A program made the translations under genes and the position numbers. Positions 1-7,591 of a stretch of 32,130 nt of DNA are shown here, in pieces. Source of the DNA: a virus. The notes under the pieces were generated by a model. The model was not told the origin of the DNA. It saw only the letters and a program-made list of their open reading frames with translations, and did no database searches. The stretch's first letter is position 1, and each line of letters starts with the position of its first letter. Location: positions 1-32,130 of the IMG/VR virus record IMGVR_UViG_3300027833_000146. One strand, 5' to 3'.

Positions 1-797
1 TAGTTAACGAAGCTAGTCTTGATTTCGATATTGATGGTATTGCAACAATTAACTGGTCAGGTATGTCCTCAGAAATCGTTGACATGACTGGTAGCACTAT
101 TACTGCTTCTGGAGCATCTGCGCACCCTGCATTTGATGCAACTACTGCAGATAGCACCACTGTAGCAGTTGGAGATGTCTGGTTGGATACGAATGACTCA
201 CATCGTTTAAGTGTAGTTACCGCTGTACCGGGTTCAGGTGTTATTACTAATACCGGCGCTGTTTATGAAGGTGCTTCGCAGACAACTAACTTTATTCGTA
301 ACCGTTTAACTCAGCTTACTGTAACACCTACTACTCGTGATCCTGATTCTGATGGAGTCAACGAACTAGAGGCGAACTACTCTATTACTCTTACTGGTGG
401 TAATATTACTATGAGTAACAACCTTACCTTTATTACTCCAGAAGAAATTGGTCTTGTAAATATTCCAATTGGCCACGTTACAGGAACTCGTTCAGTCTCA
501 GGTTCTATGACCTGCTACTTGAGCAAGGACACTACTGCAACTAACCATTCTGCAGATCTTTGGGAAGATTTGAAGTCTATCACTAGCGTGGTAACTAACT
601 CCTTCGGTCTTGTCTTTAAGATTGGTGGTATAACAGCAGGACAGCCTCGTTTAGAAGTTAATATGCCTACTTGTCACTTAGAGATTCCAACTCACTCTAT
701 TGAAGATGTAATCTCGGTTGAGACTGCGTTCAACGCATTACCGTCTACTATTGATGGAACTAACGAAGCTACTGTTATATACTATCCGAAGCAGTAA
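1..797 (+). CDS. major tail tube protein (5' end cut by window)
   Basis: Likely the main tail tube subunit, which polymerises around the tape measure to form the tail shaft. The frame is open back to base 3 (VNEASLDFDIDG upstream of the first ATG at 63), so the real start lies outside the window and ATG 63 is internal. Visible parts: the end of an N-terminal beta domain (FDIDGIATINWSG), a Thr/Ser-rich insertion (about residues 15-75 of the visible piece), then a second beta-rich domain with TLTGGNITMSNNLTF and SGSMTCYL. That second domain resembles the C-terminal half of the next gene (VSVSMELQNEIEW, LKGKILAGNITRYL), so the two look paralogous. Position just upstream of the tail chaperones and tape measure supports the role. 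The assignment rests on context and style; no catalytic motif is expected. Confidence 0.65.
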   Translation, partial: VNEASLDFDIDGIATINWSGMSSEIVDMTGSTITASGASAHPAFDATTADSTTVAVGDVWLDTNDSHRLSVVTAVPGSGVITNTGAVYEGASQTTNFIRNRLTQLTVTPTTRDPDSDGVNELEANYSITLTGGNITMSNNLTFITPEEIGLVNIPIGHVTGTRSVSGSMTCYLSKDTTATNHSADLWEDLKSITSVVTNSFGLVFKIGGITAGQPRLEVNMPTCHLEIPTHSIEDVISVETAFNALPSTIDGTNEATVIYYPKQ

Positions 798-808
798 AAT
801 CGTTACCA

Positions 809-838
809 GACCAAAAAAAGTTCTTGACAATTTTGGTC
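809..838. repeat. inverted repeat around the -35 box (possible operator)
   Basis: GACCAAAA (809-816) and TTTTGGTC (831-838) form a perfect 8-base inverted repeat with a 14-base gap. The centre (823.5) lies at the edge of the TTGACA box, and the half-site centres are 22 bases apart, about two helical turns. It could be an operator for a dimeric regulator or a weak stem at the end of the upstream tube transcript. The choice between these is inference. Confidence 0.5.
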
Positions 839-852
839 GATTAACATATAAT
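824..852 (+). promoter_or_regulatory. consensus sigma70 promoter
   Basis: TTGACA at 824-829 and TATAAT at 847-852 are separated by exactly 17 bases, a perfect match to the bacterial sigma70 consensus. An A7 run (813-819) just upstream could act as an UP element. The start of transcription would fall near 859, giving a leader of about 50 bases for the gene at 909. This implies transcription of the distal tail genes by unmodified host RNA polymerase. Confidence 0.85.
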
Positions 853-868
853 ATGTAGTATAAAAAGT

Positions 869-888
869 AGGGGCTTTTCGGAGCCCCT
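869..888 (+). promoter_or_regulatory. UUCG-capped leader hairpin
   Basis: AGGGGCTT (869-876) pairs with GAGCCCCT (881-888), with one T-G wobble, around a TTCG loop (877-880). Such UUCG tetraloops are exceptionally stable. No T-run follows (cactatatctgg), so it is not a classical intrinsic terminator. It lies between the predicted transcription start (about 859) and the gene at 909, so it probably protects the 5' end of the message or partly terminates readthrough from the tube gene. Confidence 0.6.
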
Positions 889-908
889 CACTATATCTGG
901 GATAATAT

Positions 909-1787
909 ATGGCAAATTACAGTTTTTTAAAGGAAGCAAAGGCTTATATAGTCTACGGAAGCACTAAGCTCCAACTAGATATGAGTTCTGTAAGCTTCAG
1001 TCAAACCTTTACAGAAGAGACTCGTACTGTAAGAACTCTGCACAACCAGAATAATCTATTTGAAGGATCTGTTATTAATACGGCAAATCCTGCAAACTTC
1101 GAGATGACAGTTAATCTACTTATCGAAGATGATTTAGAGATACTTTTTAATAGGTTATTAGATGTAGAATCTTTTGACCTTTATGTCACAACAGCTAGCG
1201 ATGTATTTAAGTTACAGAATTGCGTTATAACAAATGGGACGATCAATATCGAGAGATTGCGACCTCTGAGTTTGAGCATATCTGGTGAAGCATCCAAGCT
1301 CCTAACCGGACAATCTTTGCCATCGAGTATGGTATTGAGAACTGCCGCGTCTTCTCGTACATACAATCTAGCTTCTGATCTATTTATACAGTTAGGCTCT
1401 ACACAAATACATGACCACTTAGTGAGTGTGTCTATGGAATTACAGAATGAAATAGAGTGGATACCTTATAAGTTAGTACTAAATCCTGAAGGAACAAATT
1501 ACCCTCTTCAGTACAACTTAAAAGGTAAAATACTGGCTGGAAACATAACAAGATATTTAAATGATAGTACTGAATCGGCGGCACAAAGCTATGCCACCGG
1601 CCAAAGTCTCAGGATTAAAGCAGGTACTAACATAGGCGGATTATTTAGAGGTATTGACTTGAACACTAATAATGTTACAACAACTACTCGAATAACAACA
1701 GGCTCAGTCTTTACTAAAAGTACAGATTGGAGAATGGTTCAAAACCCTACGTCTCTTGGAGACGTATTCACTTACATAACACAGTAA
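909..1787 (+). CDS. second tail-tube-like structural protein
   Basis: A 292-residue protein predicted to be a tail structural subunit related to the major tube protein. The N-terminal domain carries FSQTFTEETRTVRTLHNQ, then FEGSVINTANPANFEMTV (about 52-69), then LYVTTASDVFKLQNCVITNGT and PLSLSISGEASKL, a block typical of tube proteins of marine phages. The C-terminal half (VSVSMELQNEIEW and NITRYL) parallels the preceding gene. Its start is an ATG with a GGGA element at 899-902, and it has its own strong promoter upstream. It may be a minor tube, tail terminator-proximal or tube-capping subunit; no enzymatic motif is seen. The tube-like fold is a fairly confident inference, the exact location in the tail is not known. 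Confidence 0.55.
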   Translation: MANYSFLKEAKAYIVYGSTKLQLDMSSVSFSQTFTEETRTVRTLHNQNNLFEGSVINTANPANFEMTVNLLIEDDLEILFNRLLDVESFDLYVTTASDVFKLQNCVITNGTINIERLRPLSLSISGEASKLLTGQSLPSSMVLRTAASSRTYNLASDLFIQLGSTQIHDHLVSVSMELQNEIEWIPYKLVLNPEGTNYPLQYNLKGKILAGNITRYLNDSTESAAQSYATGQSLRIKAGTNIGGLFRGIDLNTNNVTTTTRITTGSVFTKSTDWRMVQNPTSLGDVFTYITQ

Positions 1788-1797
1788 AAAAGGAAAA

Positions 1798-2253
1798 ATG
1801 ATGGATTTAAAAAACTTAATGGTAGACACCAAAGCAGTATGGGTAGACTTTCCAGGTCTCCCTGGATTTTCTGTTGAAGTAGCAAACTTATCAAGAAAAG
1901 AATTAAATGGCTTAAGAAAACGTTGCACCGGACAAAAGTTTGATAGAAAGACAAGAGCAGTAACAGAAAGCTTAGATGAAGATAAGTTCGTAATAGAGTT
2001 TACTTTAGCTACTGTTAAAAACTGGAAAGGTTTAACACTCGAAAACTTATCAGCATTGTTACTTATTGACACTAAAGGGCAAGACTTGTCAAAAGAGCTA
2101 GAGTATAATATAGAAAACGCTGAAACTTTAGTATCCTCTTCAACTGAATTCGATACATGGCTCAATGAGGTAGTCTTTGATTTAGATAACTTTCGTGCAA
2201 AGCCAGAAGAGCCAGTCACTAGAAAGACTGGAGAGGATGTACAAGAATCTTGA
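1798..2253 (+). CDS. tail assembly chaperone, upstream frame (gpG-like)
   Basis: A 151-residue acidic, helix-rich protein in the place where tailed phages encode the tail assembly chaperone that loads the tape measure during tube assembly. Visible features are a short beta-type N-terminus (VWVDFPGLPGFSVEVANLSRKE) and a long polar remainder ending DVQES. Two ATGs in tandem (1798, 1801) are available; AGGA at 1791-1794 is better spaced for 1801. The end overlaps the next frame by about 60 bases, as in lambda G/GT, so a frameshifted fusion with the downstream frame is expected. No sequence motif is diagnostic, so the call rests on position, size and the overlapping second frame. Confidence 0.65.
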   Translation: MMDLKNLMVDTKAVWVDFPGLPGFSVEVANLSRKELNGLRKRCTGQKFDRKTRAVTESLDEDKFVIEFTLATVKNWKGLTLENLSALLLIDTKGQDLSKELEYNIENAETLVSSSTEFDTWLNEVVFDLDNFRAKPEEPVTRKTGEDVQES

Positions 2254-2578
2254 TACTGGAATGACACGTAACAAGTATCTTGATATGTGTGAACAGTTAG
2301 AGCAAGAGCCAAAAAGTAATGAGATTCCTCCCGATTGGGAGGATTTTCCTGAAATAATACGAGACGCAATAAATACGTTTAACCAATTAGGGGATAGAGT
2401 TTTTCCAGAAATTGGATATGTAGGCAAAGATTACGCTAATGTGCAATACTATATAGAAGTATATCGCATTGAAGATATAGAGTTTTTCCTAGAAATACTT
2501 TCTTGGCTAGACTCAAGAGCTATCAAAAAATCCTCGGAAGACTTGAAGAGGCAGTATGATAAGCTAAAGAGAAAATAA
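2195..2578 (+). CDS. tail assembly chaperone, downstream frame (T-like)
   Basis: Second chaperone frame, open from 2186 and probably expressed as the C-terminal extension of the preceding gene. In lambda-type phages this part contacts the tube and tape measure. The visible core is acidic and helical: PPDWEDFPEIIRDAINTFNQLGDR, then YVGKDYANVQYYIEVYRIED. The maximal frame begins at a GTG (2195) with no ribosome binding site. ATG 2237 follows GGAGAGG with almost no spacing, and ATG 2261 is also poorly placed, so independent initiation looks weak. Relative to the upstream frame the phase is +1 (equivalently -2), not the usual -1. A candidate slip is at the upstream stop, TCT TGA (2248-2253). Start choice is uncertain. 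Confidence 0.55.
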   Translation: MQSQKSQSLERLERMYKNLDTGMTRNKYLDMCEQLEQEPKSNEIPPDWEDFPEIIRDAINTFNQLGDRVFPEIGYVGKDYANVQYYIEVYRIEDIEFFLEILSWLDSRAIKKSSEDLKRQYDKLKRK

Positions 2579-2579
2579 A

Positions 2580-5500
2580 TTGTCTAATACAGTAACCCTG
2601 ACGGTAAAAATTAATGATAATGGCGATCTTCAGTTACTGAGCAGTAATGCCGAGAAAGCAGCAAAGTCTACCGAAAAACTCTCCATAGCTACTGATAAAG
2701 CTAAAAAGTCTGCCGCTGGGCAAACAAAACAAAACAAAGGTGTAGCTGGCGCTACATCAAACTCCACAAAAGCCTTTTCGAAGATGACCACGGGTATTAC
2801 CAGTGGTCTCGTTCCTGCGTACGCAGTATTAGCAGCAAACATTTTTGCACTTACTGCTGCTTTTGGAGCACTACGTCGAGCTTCTGCCTTTGAACAACTA
2901 GAGCAAGGTTTGATAAGAGTAGGTAACGCAGCAGGTGCTAACCTGCCTTATGTAGCTAACCAAATTCGTGATATTACAGGTGCTGCAGTCTCAATGGAGG
3001 CCGCGATGAGTTCTACAGCTTTGGCCGTTAGCTCCGGATTTTCTTCGACTCAGTTAGCAGCATTAACTAAAGTTGCAAAAGGCGCTTCTCAAGCTCTTGG
3101 CAGAGATATGGAAGATGCCCTTACTCGACTGGTAAAAGGTACAGCCAAACTAGAGCCTGAAATTTTAGATGAATTAGGTATTATGGTACGTCTTGATGAT
3201 GCTGTTCGTACATACGCAGCAAGCATTGGTAAAAGCGATGACCAGCTTACTCAGTTTGAAAGACGACAAGCTTTTCTTAACGCTACTATTGAGCAAGGCG
3301 TGAAAAAGTTTGGAGATATAGCAGAAGCTATTGAACCAAACTCATATGACCAGCTTGCTGCCGCTTTTGCAGATCTTACCAAGCAAGGTTTAATTATTGT
3401 TAATAACGTGCTAGGCCCTTTAATAAACTTTTTAGCATCCACTCCGACAGCACTAGCAGGTGCTATGCTTCTCTTTGGATCAACTATTCTTAGTACTGTT
3501 TTACCTGCCTTAGATGGGGTAATTGTACGTCAACGAAAAGTTGCTTCTATTATGTCGAAAGAAATGAAAATAGCAGCAATTAAAGGAACCAGTGCTTTTA
3601 CAGAGGCTGCTGCTAAAATTACTAAGCTTCAGTTTGCACCCCCAAGTGTCAAAGCCTTAGAGAAAGAACTATTAAAAGGGTCTGTTCGAGGTAAGGAGTT
3701 AAATGCTGTTTTACGTAATATTGCTAAGTCAGAAAAATTACGTTCCATAGCTATCAAAACTGCAGCTCCTGAAATACTAGCTGCTAAACAAGCAGAGTTA
3801 TTAAGTGTACAACAACTGCATGCTCAGGTACTTGCCCTACAAAAGTTAGAAACAGCGCGAGGCTTAACTAGCGTAGCCGCAGAAAGAGCAATTACAACTA
3901 GTAGACTAGCTAGTGGTCAAGCAGCAGCTCTTTCTATGATGTCAGGTGCAGGAGCGTTTAAAGGCTTCGGAATTGCTTTAGCAAGTATTGGTAAAGGCGC
4001 TAAACACGTCCTAAAAGTCGCAGGCAACTTAGGCAAGTTAGCTGCTGGAGCTACTCTTGCAAAAAACGCAGTATCTTTACTCGGACGAGCTTTTTTAAAT
4101 GCTATACCAGGTATTGGACAGGTTTTGTTTTTTGGGTCTTTATTATATCCTATGTTTAAAGGGCTGTTTGGAGGAAAAGATGAACTTACAAAAGAAATAA
4201 ACGCTATAACAGAGTCTTTCGAAAGTTTTGGACGAATAGGTGAGCAACTCAAAGAAACTCTAGAGGGAGATAACACAGCCGCAGAAAACTTTGTATCAAC
4301 TCTTAAAGTACAGGTAGGAGTACTAAACCAGATTAAAGATGGGTATGCTCGATACGGTGCAGCTGTAAAAAGCGCCCGACTAGAAACCTTAATAGAGACT
4401 CAACGTGATGTAACGCGCCAACAAAAAGAACTAGCAGAAGCAACAGAAAAAGCAAACAAATCTACTAGCCAATTTGCACTAGTGGGCCTTATACCTCTAC
4501 AGCAGACTCTCCAAAAGACTAAAGATAAGGTTTTAGAACTACGAGCTGGTTTAAATGCTATAGACAAAGATGCTGCTGAAATAATTACACAAACCGCTAT
4601 TGACAATATTAAAAGTAGCCCTACTTTATTAGAAAAGATGGGAAGCAAGTTAGTAGGACTAGAGAAGCTCTTGGCGGATGTTGGATCAGAAACTATAGAA
4701 ACCGGACAAGCATTTTCAGACGCCTTAGATCTTATTATAGGCCAGGACGCTTCTGCTCTAGCTTCTATTGAGTCTGCAAAAACTGCAATGGGGGACTTTC
4801 AATCTGATGTAAATAAACTAGCAAGTAAGGTATCTTCTCCTTTTGATGCAGTTATTGACTCTTCTCAAAAGTTAGCAAATGAATTTATGCAAGCAGGTAA
4901 GGCAGGTGGAGTAGGGTTTCAAGCATTTAAAGACAATGCAGAAGGCCTTCAGGAAACTGTAGATAGAACTAGAAAAATACTAAACGTGCCTATGGCGATA
5001 AGCGATGCAGGAACTATTAATGTCCTTAGCAAGAAGTTAGCTAAAAATAGAGATATCATCATTACAACTGCAGCAACAGTTAAAAAGCAAGGCATTGCCC
5101 AAAAGAAATTAAACTCTATATCAGCTAAGAACCCTATAGTAATGCAGAGAGCCTTGGAACTAGGAGAGTCGATTCTTGATATTAAACAAAAAGCTATTAC
5201 TGCAGAGCTAGAAAATTACACACTTCTTGGAACAACCGCAGAAAACTCCGAAAGAATCAAAGTACTAAACGCAGAAACAAATGCAATCTTAGCAGAAAGA
5301 CTAATAAAAGGAGAAAAGCAAGCCAACATAGATCTTGCTTCTGCTAACCAAGCTAAAAGACTGAATGATATTGTTAAAGGTACTTTTGCGGATAAGAAAG
5401 CTATTTTTGCTATAGACCAAAAAATGGCTAAGAATGCCCTACTTAGGGACGCCGCTACCACAGGTAAAGATATTACTGCTCAGTCCGAATTAAAGTTTTT

Positions 5501-6851
5501 TAACGATATGAAGCCAAAACGTGAAAAAATGATAGCAGACGAGAAGTCAGCTAGGTTAGCCACTCTTGATATTGAGTATAATCTACTAGATGCTCAGCTA
5601 CGTTTAGAGAAAATAAAAGCATCAAGAGCGGGTGCAACAGCAGATGAGTTAGCAGTATTTACAGAAATTGCAACTCTTTACAGCCAAGGTAAGGATATGG
5701 CCTCAGATTTAATTGGTAAGCAAGCAACTGGCGCAACAGATGATTTAACTACAGAAGGTCTGCAAGCTCAAAGAACCGCTCTAAACGATAGCAGAAGTAA
5801 TAGTGGAACAATGCTAGAACGAATAAACGCCGCTACGGGAGAGGGAGGCGCTTTTAACGCCGGCACTGAGATAGACACTATGGGAGATAAAGTAGCTTCC
5901 GCAGTAAATGCTATGCAGCCGATGATGGATCTTATGGGACCTGAAGGAGCTCTTATATCTTCAGTAGCACAAGGGGCTGTTGCAATTACTGATGCTTGGA
6001 GCAATGCTTTCAAAACCATGGGGAAAGATGGAGAAATGAGTATGGCAGCAGCTATGGAAGCAGCTTCCGCAACTCTCGGTGCAATCGGAGGAATGCTAGC
6101 TCAATCTAGTGCAGACCGTATCTCTGGTGTAGATGCTGAAATCGCGGCCGAGCAAAAAAGAGACGGAAACTCTGCCGCCAGTGTTGCAAAGATTAAAAAG
6201 CTTGAAGCTAAAAAAGAGGCTATGAAAAAGAAGGCTTTTGAAACAGACAAAAAAGTAAAAATGGCTCAAACAGTTATGAATACGGCTGCCGGTATTATGG
6301 AGTTTATGTCTAAAGGTGATATTGGAATGGCTGTTGCCACAGGTATCATGGGAGCTATTCAGTTAGCTACTATTGCTAGTACTAGTTATAAAGGAGGAAG
6401 TTCTTCAGCACCTTCGGCTTCAATGCCTTCTCAAGTTGCGGTAGGATCTCGAAGCGCCTCTGTTGATCTAGCAAGGGGTAACAATGCTGGAGGTGAGCAG
6501 GCTTACATGAGAGGAGAGCAAGGTACAGGCTCTAGTATGACAAACTTTAGGCCCGCCTTTACAGGTGCTAAGTATAGAGCTTCTGGAGGAGAAACTGCAG
6601 GCTTTATGGTAGGAGAGCAGGGGCCGGAAATGTTTATTCCTGATCGTGCCGGAAGAATCGCACCAGCAGGTGAAACGGCTAATATGAATAATGCTCCTAC
6701 ACATATAAACTTCGCCATCAGTGCCGTAGACTCGCAAGGTGTCGAAGAATTACTAATAAATCAAAAGGGTAACATAATTAAAATGATACGAGAGGCAGCG
6801 AACGAGCATGGAGAATTCTTCCTTGAAGCCGTTCAGGAGAAGACTTACTAA
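2580..6851 (+). CDS. tail tape measure protein
   Basis: A 1423-residue tape measure protein that sets tail length and is ejected into the host envelope with the DNA. At roughly 0.15 nm per residue the tail would be near 210 nm. An N-terminal Lys/Ala-rich helical region (20-75) is followed by hydrophobic stretches at about 76-98, 271-310 and 504-530, and by long Ala/Lys/Glu-rich helices. A Gly/Ser-rich C-terminus holds the signature GGETAGFMVGEQGPEMFIPD (about 1335-1355), common at tape measure ends. The start is a TTG at 2580: an in-frame TAA at 2565 leaves no ATG, and AAGAGA lies just upstream. The stop overlaps the next ATG (TAATG). No peptidoglycan hydrolase motif is visible. The call is secure from length, position and the C-terminal motif. 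Confidence 0.95.
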   Translation: MSNTVTLTVKINDNGDLQLLSSNAEKAAKSTEKLSIATDKAKKSAAGQTKQNKGVAGATSNSTKAFSKMTTGITSGLVPAYAVLAANIFALTAAFGALRRASAFEQLEQGLIRVGNAAGANLPYVANQIRDITGAAVSMEAAMSSTALAVSSGFSSTQLAALTKVAKGASQALGRDMEDALTRLVKGTAKLEPEILDELGIMVRLDDAVRTYAASIGKSDDQLTQFERRQAFLNATIEQGVKKFGDIAEAIEPNSYDQLAAAFADLTKQGLIIVNNVLGPLINFLASTPTALAGAMLLFGSTILSTVLPALDGVIVRQRKVASIMSKEMKIAAIKGTSAFTEAAAKITKLQFAPPSVKALEKELLKGSVRGKELNAVLRNIAKSEKLRSIAIKTAAPEILAAKQAELLSVQQLHAQVLALQKLETARGLTSVAAERAITTSRLASGQAAALSMMSGAGAFKGFGIALASIGKGAKHVLKVAGNLGKLAAGATLAKNAVSLLGRAFLNAIPGIGQVLFFGSLLYPMFKGLFGGKDELTKEINAITESFESFGRIGEQLKETLEGDNTAAENFVSTLKVQVGVLNQIKDGYARYGAAVKSARLETLIETQRDVTRQQKELAEATEKANKSTSQFALVGLIPLQQTLQKTKDKVLELRAGLNAIDKDAAEIITQTAIDNIKSSPTLLEKMGSKLVGLEKLLADVGSETIETGQAFSDALDLIIGQDASALASIESAKTAMGDFQSDVNKLASKVSSPFDAVIDSSQKLANEFMQAGKAGGVGFQAFKDNAEGLQETVDRTRKILNVPMAISDAGTINVLSKKLAKNRDIIITTAATVKKQGIAQKKLNSISAKNPIVMQRALELGESILDIKQKAITAELENYTLLGTTAENSERIKVLNAETNAILAERLIKGEKQANIDLASANQAKRLNDIVKGTFADKKAIFAIDQKMAKNALLRDAATTGKDITAQSELKFFNDMKPKREKMIADEKSARLATLDIEYNLLDAQLRLEKIKASRAGATADELAVFTEIATLYSQGKDMASDLIGKQATGATDDLTTEGLQAQRTALNDSRSNSGTMLERINAATGEGGAFNAGTEIDTMGDKVASAVNAMQPMMDLMGPEGALISSVAQGAVAITDAWSNAFKTMGKDGEMSMAAAMEAASATLGAIGGMLAQSSADRISGVDAEIAAEQKRDGNSAASVAKIKKLEAKKEAMKKKAFETDKKVKMAQTVMNTAAGIMEFMSKGDIGMAVATGIMGAIQLATIASTSYKGGSSSAPSASMPSQVAVGSRSASVDLARGNNAGGEQAYMRGEQGTGSSMTNFRPAFTGAKYRASGGETAGFMVGEQGPEMFIPDRAGRIAPAGETANMNNAPTHINFAISAVDSQGVEELLINQKGNIIKMIREAANEHGEFFLEAVQEKTY

Positions 6852-7591
6852 TGACTGACTTTACTACTTATAGTAACATACTACCTGACCCTAATAATCC
6901 TATTGGAAACGCTGGTCAGGGCGGTGTAAATCAAACAACTGCGGGGTTGGGCTACTCTTCTGTGTCTCTAACTTCGGAGCATAAAATTCTAAATTCTCGT
7001 ACTAATTCAGGAAGACTAGTAAGCAGAGAGCTTTCTGGTCATCAATGGAAAATATCAATAGGCTACAACCCTATGCTTCGTGATGACTTTGAACGCATTA
7101 ATGCTTTCTTGGTACAGAAGAGAGGGTCTATGACGCCTTTCTTTGTGTCTCTTCCTCAGTATAAAGCCCCACAAGATAGTACTTTCGCTACCTTTGTTGC
7201 TAGCAATACTTTTACAAACTCAGCTACAGGAGCAGCTGGTACAACTAATTTATTAATTAGCCATAGCTCGTACTCTTCATCAAACGGTGTTGTAAAGCCG
7301 GGCGATATTTTTACTATAACGGACGATACGAATAGTAACCATAAAAAAGCTTACCAAGTAACTCGAGTTGAAAAGACAGACGAAAGCTTAACCGGCGCAC
7401 CAGCTATTGCAAGTACTGCTTTGTTGATACATTTTAACCCGCCTCTACAAAGAGCTGTAGCTGCAAATAAGAATATAAACTTTAACAACCCCTTATTCCG
7501 TGTAACCATGGCAGGCGATGCAACTGAATATGAACTAAACACAAATAATTTATATAGCTTCTCTTTGAAGCTAGAAGAGGTCCAAGCATAA
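6851..7591 (+). CDS. distal-tail / minor tail protein
   Basis: A 246-residue protein between the tape measure and the giant tip protein, the place of lambda gpM or the distal tail protein of other siphoviruses. The most conserved-looking block is SGHQWKISIGYNPMLRDDFERIN followed by AFLVQKRGSMTPFFVSLPQY (residues about 62-102), matching the beta-strand/helix pattern of tube-like distal tail proteins. A Ser/Thr-rich stretch (about 117-150) may be a loop or small inserted domain, and the C-terminus returns to a strand-rich pattern (YSFSLKLEEVQA). It is translationally coupled at both ends by TAATG. It probably forms the ring joining the tube to the tip protein. The role is inferred from position and fold style. 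Confidence 0.6.
   Translation: MTDFTTYSNILPDPNNPIGNAGQGGVNQTTAGLGYSSVSLTSEHKILNSRTNSGRLVSRELSGHQWKISIGYNPMLRDDFERINAFLVQKRGSMTPFFVSLPQYKAPQDSTFATFVASNTFTNSATGAAGTTNLLISHSSYSSSNGVVKPGDIFTITDDTNSNHKKAYQVTRVEKTDESLTGAPAIASTALLIHFNPPLQRAVAANKNINFNNPLFRVTMAGDATEYELNTNNLYSFSLKLEEVQA

Noticed and set aside
1704-2369. 221-codon open frame on the - strand
   Set aside because: It lies wholly opposite the tail chaperone genes, has a Ser-rich, low-meaning translation and no ribosome binding site; it is a shadow frame.
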